DNA of 64,000 nt from the NCBI GenBank assembly GCA_016792585.1, contig JAEULB010000100.1:1-64000 (forward strand), given 5' to 3'. Under the pieces are notes generated by a model, which did no database searches, was not told the origin of the DNA, and saw nothing but the letters and a program-made list of their open reading frames with translations. Positions 19,133-26,663 of this stretch are shown here, one piece after another (the stretch's first letter is position 1; each line of letters begins with the position of its first letter). The stretch comes from Rhodospirillaceae bacterium. GTDB lineage: Bacteria > Pseudomonadota > Alphaproteobacteria > SHVZ01. A program made the position numbers and the translations under genes.

Positions 19133-20311
19133 CTAGATCACGCCATCGGCCTTCAGCTTCTCCAGCTTCGCGCCGTATCCGAGCTTCTCGAGAATTTCCG
19201 CGGTGTGCTCGCCGAGCAGCGGCGCCGGGGTCTCGATCGCACCCGGTGTCTCCGAGAGCTTCACCGGCACGCCCATGACGCGGAGCTTGCCTGCGGTCGG
19301 GTGCTCCTGCTCGACGATCATGCCGCGGGCGATCACCTGGTCGTCCCTGGTCATGCGGCCGACGTCGTTGACCGGCGAGGCGGGAACGCCCGCCTTCAGC
19401 ATGACCTCGACCCAGTGGTCGGCCGGCTTGGTGATGAAGATCGCATCCAGGATGCCGTGCAGCTCCTTGGCGTTCGAGGTCCGCTTCTCGCGGGAGACGA
19501 AGCGCGGGTCCTGGGCCAGGTGCTGCAGGCCCATCGCCTCGACGAAGCGGTCCCAGAGGGCCGGGTAGCTGGCGAAGATCGAGACGTAGGTCTGGTCCGA
19601 GCAGAGGAAGAACCCGGACGGCGCGTTGCCGTCGTGCCGGTTGGCCTTCGTCCCGCCCTTGACGTGGTCATAGGCCGCGAGTGGGCTGTACATCAGCGAA
19701 AGCCCGGCCTCCAGCAGCGACATGTCGACTTCCTGACCCTTGCCCGTCTTCAGGCGCCGCGAGTAGGCGGCCATGATGCCGTAGGCGGTCCACATCGAGC
19801 CGACCACGTCGCAGAGCGCGTACCCCATCGGCACCGGCGGCCGCCCGTCCATGATCGTGGTCGAGGCGAGACCGCTGGCGGCGAGCGCGATCATGTTGAC
19901 GCCGGGATAGTCGGCCTTCGGCCCGGTGTTGCCGTAGCCCGAGAGCGAGGCGTAGATCAGCGCCGGGTTGATCTGCTTCAGCGCCTCGTAGGTCAGGCCC
20001 AGCTTCGCCATCGTGCCCGGGCGGAAGTTCTGGATCAGGATGTCGGAAGTGCGGACGAGGTCGAAAAAGATGTCCTTGCCCGCCTTCTGCTTGAGGTCGA
20101 GCGTCACGCTCTTCTTGTTGCGATGGAGCATCATGAAGATGACGCTCTCGCCGCCGACATAAGGATAGCCGCCGCGCGCCTCCTTCTCCTGGCGCGGGCT
20201 TTCGATCTTCAGCACCTCGGCGCCCATGTCGCCCAGCATCATGCCGCAATAGGGGCCGGCCCAGGCGTGGGTCAGCTCGAGAACGCGCACGCCTTCGAGA
20301 GGACCGCTCAC
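19133..20311 (-). CDS. CaiB/BaiF-family CoA transferase
   Basis: Class III CoA transferase that moves CoA between carboxylates. The 392-aa protein starts VSGPLEGVRVLELTHAWAGPYCG with GTG at 20311, overlapping the upstream dehydratase stop in GTGA. It contains GDMGAEVLKIESP, NFRPGTMAKLGL, SLSGYGNTGP and GYALCDVVGS, whose Asp aligns with the catalytic aspartate of formyl-CoA transferase. It is coupled to two MaoC-like genes and the TctCBA transporter, suggesting it activates the imported acid. Confidence 0.92.
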   Translation of the reverse strand: MSGPLEGVRVLELTHAWAGPYCGMMLGDMGAEVLKIESPRQEKEARGGYPYVGGESVIFMMLHRNKKSVTLDLKQKAGKDIFFDLVRTSDILIQNFRPGTMAKLGLTYEALKQINPALIYASLSGYGNTGPKADYPGVNMIALAASGLASTTIMDGRPPVPMGYALCDVVGSMWTAYGIMAAYSRRLKTGKGQEVDMSLLEAGLSLMYSPLAAYDHVKGGTKANRHDGNAPSGFFLCSDQTYVSIFASYPALWDRFVEAMGLQHLAQDPRFVSREKRTSNAKELHGILDAIFITKPADHWVEVMLKAGVPASPVNDVGRMTRDDQVIARGMIVEQEHPTAGKLRVMGVPVKLSETPGAIETPAPLLGEHTAEILEKLGYGAKLEKLKADGVI

Positions 20312-20757
20312 GCCTTGCCTCCTTCGATCCAGCTTCGCTCGTCGGACGGCTGGCCAGCCCAGGCGGTGCCGACCGAGCTCTTGGTGCCGTCCTGCTTCTC
20401 GACCCACAGCTTCACGGTGACGAGCGGCTTGCCGTCTACCTCCGCCACTTCGGTGACCTCGCCATGGGGCGTCAGCTTGTCGCCGGGATAGACCGGGTGG
20501 ATGTAGCGGGCCGAGATCCTGCCGCCATAGACCCAGGCGTCGCCGAAATTGCGCTCCAGCAGCTCGTGATAGAAGGCCATCTGGTTCTGGCCCGAGGCGA
20601 TCACCTTCGACATGCCGTCGCGCTTGGCGGCCTCCGGATCGCTGTGCGAGTTCGAGCCGCGATCCCAGACCACGCGCTCGAACAGGATCATCTTCTGCTC
20701 TTCGATCTCGCGCGTGAAGCTGGCGAGCCTGTCGCCGACCTTGAGCGGGGCGGCCAT
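20308..20757 (-). CDS. MaoC-like hot-dog dehydratase subunit
   Basis: The 149-aa hot-dog-fold protein has SGQNQMAFYHELLERNFGDAWVYGG and the C-terminal beta segments LVTVKLWVEKQDGTKSSVGTA in the MaoC style. The start ATG 20757 overlaps the stop of the preceding gene (TGATG) behind GGGAGAAG; an ATG five codons earlier is possible. With its neighbour it probably forms a two-chain enoyl-CoA hydratase/dehydratase. The typical MaoC Asp-His pair is not obvious here, so the catalytic half is uncertain. Confidence 0.8.
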   Translation of the reverse strand: MAAPLKVGDRLASFTREIEEQKMILFERVVWDRGSNSHSDPEAAKRDGMSKVIASGQNQMAFYHELLERNFGDAWVYGGRISARYIHPVYPGDKLTPHGEVTEVAEVDGKPLVTVKLWVEKQDGTKSSVGTAWAGQPSDERSWIEGGKA

Positions 20758-21197
20758 CACTTCTTCTCCCACTTCTTCGCGACGTCGGCGAGCGCCGGGC
20801 GCGTGGTCGGGCGGGCGAGGCCGACCAGCCGGCTGATCTCGATCAGGCGGCCGTCCTCGTCGGTCGCGGTCGCCTCGATGATCAGGTAGGTCTTCTCGCG
20901 GCGGATGTACTTGTCGGTCACCGTCGCCTTCACGAAGATCCGCTTGCCGGCGATCGGCGGATTGAAGAACTGGGAGTCGTGGCCGGTGTTGGGCACGCGC
21001 ATCACGCTCCGGTACTTCCGGTAGAAGAGGTTCGCCGGATGGCGCGCGGCCACGGTCGGATAGGCTGCGGTCGGGTTGCCGACCACCTCGCGGTAGTCGG
21101 CGATCATCTTCTCGGTCATCACGTAGTCCATGACGCCGAGATCGTCCCCGACGGGGATCGACTCCCAGACCGAGTTGTCCTGGCTGACTTCGCTCAC
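20757..21197 (-). CDS. MaoC-like dehydratase, N-terminal (FAS1-like) type
   Basis: The 146-aa product from GTG 21197 (VSEVSQDNSVW) has the FAS1-like dehydratase layout: MTEKMIADYREVVGNPTAAYP, HPANLFYRKYRSVMRVPNTGHDSQF and the final beta strands. The frame is open further upstream, but that part is Arg/Pro-rich and lacks family similarity. It is the first gene of the seven-gene CoA-transferase/TctCBA operon and couples to the next MaoC-like gene by a one-base overlap. Pairs like this hydrate or dehydrate CoA esters. Confidence 0.8.
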   Translation of the reverse strand: MSEVSQDNSVWESIPVGDDLGVMDYVMTEKMIADYREVVGNPTAAYPTVAARHPANLFYRKYRSVMRVPNTGHDSQFFNPPIAGKRIFVKATVTDKYIRREKTYLIIEATATDEDGRLIEISRLVGLARPTTRPALADVAKKWEKK

Positions 21198-21218
21198 CGG
21201 ATCGGCCCTCCTGGCCCG

Positions 21219-21232
21219 ATGAAACCTTTCAT
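21219..21232. promoter_or_regulatory. Palindrome in the leader of the CoA-transferase operon
   Basis: ATGAAA-CC-TTTCAT is a perfect 14-base inverted repeat 22 bases upstream of the first operon gene. A half-site ATGAAAC recurs at 21281, near an AT-rich TTATAT that could be a -10 of the leftward promoter. It could be an operator for a regulator outside the window. Only the repeat is certain. The rest of the 255-base gap 21198-21452 shows a weak plus-strand TTGACC at 21337 and nothing else. Confidence 0.35.
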
Positions 21233-21452
21233 TCCATTCTGGCAAAGGCAAGCCGGGAGGAGAGCGCCAGCGGGCCCGGGATGAAACGCTTAGAACGAAT
21301 ATAAGGCGGCCGCCTGGGCCCTTGCGAATCCTGGAGTTGACCCTTGCCGGTCCGGGGCGCGGTACTAGGCAACCCCGCACCCCCTCGGAGCGTTGTTCGG
21401 AGGTCTATGTTCCCCCGCGGCCGGCTCGCGGCCGCGTCCAATGGAGATTCCC

Positions 21453-21683
21453 ATGGCGAAGAACGGGCTGACGATGATCGGCGCGATCCTGGCGGTGCTC
21501 GGCCTGATCGGCCTCGCAGTTCCCTATTTCACGACCCAGGAGACCAAGGAGGTCGCGCGCATCGGTGACCTCAAGCTCCAGGCGACCGAGCAGAAGACCT
21601 ACTCGATCCCGCCGCTCGTCGCCGGCGGCGCGCTGCTCGTCGGCGTGGTCCTGATTGGCGCCAGCGTCTACCGCCGCGGCTGA
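21453..21683 (+). CDS. Small two-helix membrane protein
   Basis: The 76-aa product has two membrane helices (about residues 6-27 and 53-72) joined by a polar stretch TQETKEVARIGDLKLQATEQKTYSIPP. GGAG seven bases upstream supports ATG 21453 over an in-frame ATG four codons earlier. The layout resembles small inner-membrane proteins of unknown function common in Proteobacteria. It stands alone between divergent and convergent neighbours. Confidence 0.7.
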   Translation: MAKNGLTMIGAILAVLGLIGLAVPYFTTQETKEVARIGDLKLQATEQKTYSIPPLVAGGALLVGVVLIGASVYRRG

Positions 21684-21722
21684 CCGGAAGCCGCCGGAGT
21701 CCCGCTCCGGCGGCGTCCGCCT

Positions 21723-22355
21723 TCAGCGATAGACGTAGACGATGCGGTTGGTCGCAGGCTCGACCAGCACGGTGCGGCCGTTCACGACCGCATAGCGGTA
21801 TTCGTAGCGCGGAACCTCGTAGACGGTGGTGGTCTTCGGCAGCGTCGCGCCGACCACGACCTCGCCCTGCAGGTAGATCGGCTCGATCTTGTTGGTGGTG
21901 ACGTAGGTGCGGACCTCGGTCGGCGGCTCGACGATGGATCCCACCTTCAGCGTGCCGAGAGACTGGTCGGCCGGGATGATCGTCTCGTCGACGATCACCG
22001 GCGCTTTCGGGACGACCGTCGAGGCCCGCTGCTCCTGGTAGACCACGGTCGGAACCTGCGTCGTGGTCGTCGTCTCCCGGATCGCGACGATCCTCCCCTG
22101 GGCCTCCTGCCCGAGATAGGCGGAAAAGGTCCAGCCGGTGACGCCGTTGTGGGTCACCCGGCACCAGGCGCCGCCGTCGACGCAGCCGTCCAGCTCGACG
22201 ATGCTCTGGCGGTCGATGCTGGCGATGATCGGATGCGCCGGGCCCGGGCCGGCGCGGAGAGCCAGGTCGGTCATCACGACCGCCGGCATCGCGAATGCCG
22301 CGCTGCTGAGAGCCAGCGTCGCTGCGGCCGCCGATAGCGCGAATTTCGCGTGCAT
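21723..22355 (-). CDS. Exported SH3-domain protein with DUF1236-like C-terminus
   Basis: The 210-aa product has a signal peptide (MHAKFALSAAAATLALSSAAFA), a bacterial SH3 domain (about residues 25-85; DLALRAGPGPAHPIIASI, GAWCRVTHNGVTGWTFSAYL) and a Thr/Val/Pro-rich tail. The tail contains two VPRYEYRYAVVNGRTVLVEP-type segments as seen in DUF1236 proteins. SH3b domains bind cell-wall or surface ligands. An EcfG-like promoter 28-53 bases upstream of the start suggests general-stress control. Confidence 0.85.
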   Translation of the reverse strand: MHAKFALSAAAATLALSSAAFAMPAVVMTDLALRAGPGPAHPIIASIDRQSIVELDGCVDGGAWCRVTHNGVTGWTFSAYLGQEAQGRIVAIRETTTTTQVPTVVYQEQRASTVVPKAPVIVDETIIPADQSLGTLKVGSIVEPPTEVRTYVTTNKIEPIYLQGEVVVGATLPKTTTVYEVPRYEYRYAVVNGRTVLVEPATNRIVYVYR

Positions 22356-22382
22356 CAATCCTCCTTTTCGCCGACGAAGGGA

Positions 22383-22408
22383 AACGGCGGGCGGCGGAGG
22401 TTCGTTCC
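22383..22408 (-). promoter_or_regulatory. EcfG-type promoter of the SH3-domain gene
   Basis: On the minus strand GGAAC (22404-22408) and CGTT (22383-22386) are 17 bases apart, identical in layout to the motif at 8986-9011. The -10 is about 28 bases before the ATG, giving a short leader. The motif lies just downstream of the terminator of the previous leftward gene, as expected for a new transcription unit. Confidence 0.7.
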
Positions 22409-22416
22409 GCCAACAA

Positions 22417-22441
22417 AAAAGCCGCCCGGCGGCGGCTTTTT
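22417..22441 (-). terminator. Rho-independent terminator after the isomerase-like gene
   Basis: Stem GCCGCC/GGCGGC with a CGGC loop is extended by A4/T4 pairing and bounded by six A on one side and five T on the other. It would terminate in either direction but serves the leftward gene ending at 22460. It insulates that gene from the EcfG-like promoter beyond. Confidence 0.88.
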
Positions 22442-22459
22442 CGTCGCGTTGCGCCGCTC

Positions 22460-23461
22460 TCAGGCGGCGGCCTTCTGCAGCGTGTCCTTCCAGAGCTGCC
22501 GCATCCACTTTGCGCACTCGATGTTCTGCTCGAGGATCGAGTACTTGGCGCCGCCGCCGTAGTCGGGCGGGGGGATGAACTCGCAGGAGATGAATCCGAG
22601 CGGGCTCTTCGGATTGGTCGCATGGTGGGTGAGCAGGTTGCGCACCACCTGCTTCCACGGCTCGAGCTTCTTCTCGTCCCACTCCGAATGCCATTCGCCG
22701 GGCTTCGGCTTGATGAACGGGTACTGGATGCCGCGGCCGACGCGTCCGTCCGGGTGCTTGCCCCAGATGTTGATCGGGTTGTTCGGCACCGCGGCGCGCG
22801 CGTGCATCAGCTTGACGTAGTTGTTGTCGATCCAGGCGGAGGTGACGTTGCCGGGCTTGTCCGGATGCAGCTCGAGGATGCCGGCGTCGATGTCGGCCTT
22901 CATGTTCTGGACCGCCTGCTCGCGCGGATTGTCGATCTTGAAGATCACGTGGGAGTGGTCGAGCGTCATGTAGAAGGGGATGCCGCGCTTCTTGACCAGC
23001 TGCGCCACCTTCTCGACGCGGCCGACATGCTCCGACCACATGTTGACGTGGACCTCGAGGCAGGGCGTGACACCCATCTTGGCGCCGAAGTCGACGATCT
23101 TGCAGTAGAAGTCGGCGACCTCCTGGTCGGTGACCGGTCGGCCGTCGACGTTGTTGGTCATGACCTGGGTGTTGTGGACGACAGAACCCAGCTCGCGCGC
23201 GAAGTAGAGGTTGCGCTCGGCCAGCTTCTCGTCGCGTCCGAGGGTGTAGAACCAGCCGCAGGAGAGGATCGGCAGGCCGAACTCCTGGCTCGCCTTGGCG
23301 TACTCCTCGAGTTCCTCCAGCGGCGGCGTCTTGTCGATGTAGTCGAAGACGCCCGCCTCCGCGACCATCTTCACCTTCTCGCGCGGCGGCGGCATGTAGG
23401 TGTCCTGGTGGATGGCGCCGCCGCCGGTGCAGCCGAACTTGATGTCATCGACCTTGCGCAT
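22460..23461 (-). CDS. Sugar-phosphate isomerase/epimerase-like TIM-barrel protein
   Basis: The 333-aa product resembles the xylose-isomerase-like TIM-barrel family (PF01261). Candidate metal ligands are CLEVHVNMWSEH and MTLDHSHVIF in the barrel core. No signal peptide is present. Distinctive segments (DDIKFGCTGGGAIHQDTYMPP, CGWFYTLGRDE) are not from a family I can name precisely. It lies downstream of the C45-like gene on the same strand with a 50-base gap and probably shares its transcript. The reaction is unknown. Confidence 0.75.
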   Translation of the reverse strand: MRKVDDIKFGCTGGGAIHQDTYMPPPREKVKMVAEAGVFDYIDKTPPLEELEEYAKASQEFGLPILSCGWFYTLGRDEKLAERNLYFARELGSVVHNTQVMTNNVDGRPVTDQEVADFYCKIVDFGAKMGVTPCLEVHVNMWSEHVGRVEKVAQLVKKRGIPFYMTLDHSHVIFKIDNPREQAVQNMKADIDAGILELHPDKPGNVTSAWIDNNYVKLMHARAAVPNNPINIWGKHPDGRVGRGIQYPFIKPKPGEWHSEWDEKKLEPWKQVVRNLLTHHATNPKSPLGFISCEFIPPPDYGGGAKYSILEQNIECAKWMRQLWKDTLQKAAA

Positions 23462-23511
23462 GAACGTCTCCTCCAGGGCTTATGCAACCGACTGTCGCAT
23501 CGTCCGCGATC

Positions 23512-24645
23512 TCAGGGGCGGAATTCCCGGAACTCCGTGGAACAGGGTGGACCGGCCGCCAAATGCAGCACCGGCTCGGCCGAATGCTCGTAGACCATGC
23601 AGCCGACCGTGTAGCCGATCGGGTTGCTTCCGGCGGTGCCGCCGGTGCGCGAGATCGGTGCCGCGGGGTCCTTCTGGCGCAGCGCCTCCTTGATCTCGTC
23701 GACGCCGAGCGGGCCGTTCGCCGTCGCGACCGAGCGCTTGAGCCCGTCGTAGCGGCCTTCGGTGGTCGAGCTCGGCCGGCCTCCGTTCCTGCCGGCGGAC
23801 ATCTCGGTGAACATCTGCGTGTCGTGGCTGGCGAGCGGATGGTTGGTATGCAGGAGCGGCCCGCCGGCGCCGTGCTCGCCTTTCCATTCGATCGCGTTCG
23901 ACCCTGAGCATTCGTACGAGGCGAGGCGGCCCGGTGCGCCGAGCAGGTAGTTCTGGCCGGAGGCGTGCTCGACGCCGCGGAGGATGCCGTGCGCATCCTC
24001 GAAGCTCTTCTGCTGGAGCACGCGGCGGCCGACATAGGCCATAGGCAGGCCGGTCGCGCACGGGTCCAGCTCGATCACGGTGTTGCAGCAATAGCCGATG
24101 CCGGCGGCATTCAAGCCGTTGAGGCCGATGGAGCCGGCATAGCTGAACACCAGCTGCGCCGGCGCGACGCCATCAGCCTCGATATGCAGCAGCACCTGGT
24201 TGCCCTCGATCCAGGTGCCGATGTCCATGTTCTGCCCCGCATAGGCCGTCGCGGCGCCGCGCACCTGGCCCATCGCGCTGCAGCGTTCGGGGATATCGGC
24301 ATGCTCGCGCCAGGGTGCCTTGCCGGCCTTGCGGTAGAGCGTGAACCACCAGATCTCGTCGAGCAGCTGGATGCCCTGGATCTTCCACAGCGGCTGGTTC
24401 GACCCCTCGGCGATGCCCAGGACCTCCTCCCAGAGATCCGGCGCCCAGCGCTGGATCGCGCGGTCGAAGCGCGTCTCCTTCAGGATGTCGTCGACCAAAG
24501 CCTTGGCCGAATTGCCGCCGTCGACCTGCGCTTCCCAGCGCGGCACAAGGTCAGCGATCCGTGACCTCTGCGATTCCCCATGCTGGCGGCCTCGGGCTCG
24601 GCCCGGACCGCTCAACCTGACGACGGGCATATCGCTGGTGCGCAT
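23512..24645 (-). CDS. C45-family autoproteolytic acyltransferase/hydrolase
   Basis: The 377-aa product resembles acyl-CoA:6-aminopenicillanate acyltransferase relatives (MEROPS C45, Ntn hydrolases). The likely nucleophile is the Cys in ERCSAMG (about residue 122), where relatives cleave themselves to expose it. GQNMD and the region NGLNAAGIGYCCN fit the fold. ATG 24645 or the ATG at 24630 could be the start. Bacterial members cleave amides of various acyl-amino compounds; the substrate is unknown. It is divergent from the idonate-dehydrogenase-like gene. Confidence 0.82.
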   Translation of the reverse strand: MRTSDMPVVRLSGPGRARGRQHGESQRSRIADLVPRWEAQVDGGNSAKALVDDILKETRFDRAIQRWAPDLWEEVLGIAEGSNQPLWKIQGIQLLDEIWWFTLYRKAGKAPWREHADIPERCSAMGQVRGAATAYAGQNMDIGTWIEGNQVLLHIEADGVAPAQLVFSYAGSIGLNGLNAAGIGYCCNTVIELDPCATGLPMAYVGRRVLQQKSFEDAHGILRGVEHASGQNYLLGAPGRLASYECSGSNAIEWKGEHGAGGPLLHTNHPLASHDTQMFTEMSAGRNGGRPSSTTEGRYDGLKRSVATANGPLGVDEIKEALRQKDPAAPISRTGGTAGSNPIGYTVGCMVYEHSAEPVLHLAAGPPCSTEFREFRP

Positions 24646-24721
24646 CGCTTGGATCTCCTTGCGAAGTCAGTCTGGACCCGCCGCATGAGGCTGGACAAGG
24701 GGCGGCCGCCGTCCGAAAACA

Positions 24722-24735
24722 GGACACCGCTGTCC
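24722..24735. promoter_or_regulatory. Inverted repeat between divergent C45 and IdnD-like genes
   Basis: GGACA-CCGC-TGTCC is a short perfect inverted repeat 12 bases before the IdnD-like ATG. Related TGGAC/GTCCG words recur at 24672, 24692 and 24711 in the same 100-base divergent gap. This could be an operator cluster, but each unit is short and GC-rich, so chance is possible. Confidence 0.3.
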
Positions 24736-24746
24736 GGAGCCGCCCG

Positions 24747-25778
24747 ATGAAAGCCTGTGTCCTCCACGCGCCCAAGGATCTCCGCTTCGAGGAGATCCCG
24801 GACGAAGTCCTCGGCCCCGGCCAGGTGCGCATCGATGTTGCCGCGGGCGGCATCTGCGGCTCGGACATGCACTACTATTTCCATGGCGGCTTCGGTACGG
24901 TCAGGGTCAAGCAGCCGATGATCCTCGGCCACGAGGTCTCGGGCACGATCGCCGCGCTGGGATCGGGCGTCAGCGGCATCGAGGTCGGCCAGCTGGTCGC
25001 GATCGAGCCCGGCATCGCCTGCGGCACCTGCCGCTACTGCGCCGAGGGGTTGCAGAACCAGTGCCTCGACATGCGCTTCTTCGGCAGCGCGATGCGTTTC
25101 CCCCATGTCCAGGGCGCCTTCCGGCAGAGCATCACGGTCGACGCGTCCCAGGCGCACAAGGTGGCGCCGACGGTTTCGGCGGCGCGGGCGGCCTTCGCCG
25201 AGCCGCTGGCGGTCGCACTCCATGGCATGACGCGCGCCGGCGCCCTGCTCGGAAAGAAGGTGCTGGTGACCGGCGCGGGACCGATCGGCGCGCTGACCGT
25301 TGCGGCGGCACGCATGTGCGGTGCCGCCGAGATCGTCGCGGTCGACGTGGCGAAGGCGCCGCTGGCGGCGGCGGCGAAGATGGGCGCCGATCACGCGATC
25401 GACGCCTCGGCCGATCCCGACTGGGCGAGCCGCTACGAAGCGAGCAAGGGCACCTTCGACGTCGCCTTCGAGGCATCCGGCAACGAACGCGCGCTCCGGT
25501 CGGCGATCGCTGCCGTGCGGGCGCGCGGCACCATCGTCGTGCTCGGCATGGGCGGCGACATGACTCTCCCGATGGGCATGGTGGTGCCGAAGGAGATCGA
25601 GCTGCGCGGCTCGTTCCGCTTCTTCGAGGAGTTCGCCTGGGCGGTCGACTGTATTTCCTCGGGCCGGATCGACGTGCTGCCGATCCTCACCGACTCGATC
25701 GCCGCCAACGATGCCGACCGCGCTTTCGCGCTGGCGTCAGATCGTTCGAAGGCGATGAAAGTCCACCTGACTTTCTAG
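24747..25778 (+). CDS. L-idonate 5-dehydrogenase-like zinc alcohol dehydrogenase
   Basis: Medium-chain dehydrogenase that would oxidise a sugar acid or polyol with NAD(P). The 343-aa protein has the catalytic-zinc Cys in GICGSDMHYYFHGGFGTVRV (characteristic of IdnD), LGHEVSG, the structural-zinc cysteines in CGTCRYCAEGLQNQC and the Rossmann loop VTGAGPIGAL. Its stop shares a CTAG with the convergent dioxygenase gene. No other idonate-pathway gene is nearby, so the real substrate may differ. Confidence 0.87.
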   Translation: MKACVLHAPKDLRFEEIPDEVLGPGQVRIDVAAGGICGSDMHYYFHGGFGTVRVKQPMILGHEVSGTIAALGSGVSGIEVGQLVAIEPGIACGTCRYCAEGLQNQCLDMRFFGSAMRFPHVQGAFRQSITVDASQAHKVAPTVSAARAAFAEPLAVALHGMTRAGALLGKKVLVTGAGPIGALTVAAARMCGAAEIVAVDVAKAPLAAAAKMGADHAIDASADPDWASRYEASKGTFDVAFEASGNERALRSAIAAVRARGTIVVLGMGGDMTLPMGMVVPKEIELRGSFRFFEEFAWAVDCISSGRIDVLPILTDSIAANDADRAFALASDRSKAMKVHLTF

Positions 25779-26599
25779 GCCGCCTTCGTGTTCCGCATGG
25801 TGATCGACTTGCGGCGCTCGATGAATTCCTTGTGCACGGCGAGCGCTTCGTCGGTGAAATCGCCGACCGCCCTCGGCTGCAGGTCGAAATTGCCGTAGCG
25901 GTTCTCGCCACGCACCAGCGCTGCGGTGTCGCGCATGCCGGTCGTCTGCCTCACATGCGCCGGCACGTAGCGGATCACCAGGCCGATGCGGCGGTCGTCG
26001 GTCTCGTTGGGGCCGGAGCCATGCGCGATCTTCACGTGATGCAGCGACATCTGGCCGGGCGCGAGCGGCATGTCGACGCAGCGCGCCGGGTCGACCGCGA
26101 CCTCCATCTCCTGGCCGCGCGAGAGCATGTTGTCCTTGCCGAAGGTGTCGCGGTGCGGCGACAGCTCGCCGATATGAGAGCCGGTCATCACCGACATGCA
26201 GCCGCTCGCCTTGGTCGCCGGGCTCAGCGCCACCCAGGCGGTCAGCACCTCGTAGGGCTCCAGGCCCCAGTACTTGGCGTCCTGGTGCCAGGAGAAGAAC
26301 GACTTCGCATGCGGCTCCTTGGTCAGGAACGCGCATTCCCAGCAGAGGATGTCGGGGCCGAGCAGGCTTTCCACGCGATCCAGGATCTTCGGCGACCTGA
26401 TGATCTCGTCGACGAAGGGCGCGTAGAGGTTCGGCATCGCGATCAGCGAGCGCGGCAGCGGGCCGCCGAGCTTCGCCTCGAAGGCCTCGAGCTTCTTGCG
26501 CGCGGCCGCGACCTCGGCCGGCGTCAGCACGTCGAATGGAAAGAGGTAGCCATCGCGGTTGTAGCGCTCGACCTCGGCTTTCGTCAGATGATCGGCCAT
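25775..26599 (-). CDS. PhyH-family Fe(II)/2-oxoglutarate dioxygenase
   Basis: The 274-aa product is a phytanoyl-CoA-dioxygenase-family oxygenase. Iron ligands are His and Asp in SWHQDAKYW and a distal His in HHVKIAHGSGPN; the Arg in DDRRIGLVIRYVP probably binds 2-oxoglutarate. Bacterial relatives hydroxylate small molecules, including phosphonates, betaines and secondary metabolites. It lies 64 bases downstream of an Fbp-type ABC transporter on the same strand, with a TauD-type oxygenase at the other end of the cluster. Confidence 0.87.
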   Translation of the reverse strand: MADHLTKAEVERYNRDGYLFPFDVLTPAEVAAARKKLEAFEAKLGGPLPRSLIAMPNLYAPFVDEIIRSPKILDRVESLLGPDILCWECAFLTKEPHAKSFFSWHQDAKYWGLEPYEVLTAWVALSPATKASGCMSVMTGSHIGELSPHRDTFGKDNMLSRGQEMEVAVDPARCVDMPLAPGQMSLHHVKIAHGSGPNETDDRRIGLVIRYVPAHVRQTTGMRDTAALVRGENRYGNFDLQPRAVGDFTDEALAVHKEFIERRKSITMRNTKAA

Positions 26600-26663
26600 G
26601 GGAGCCTCCGCTGCTCAGTCGCGAGTCTCGCGCCGCCATCGGATGGGGGCAAGCCGGATGGCT

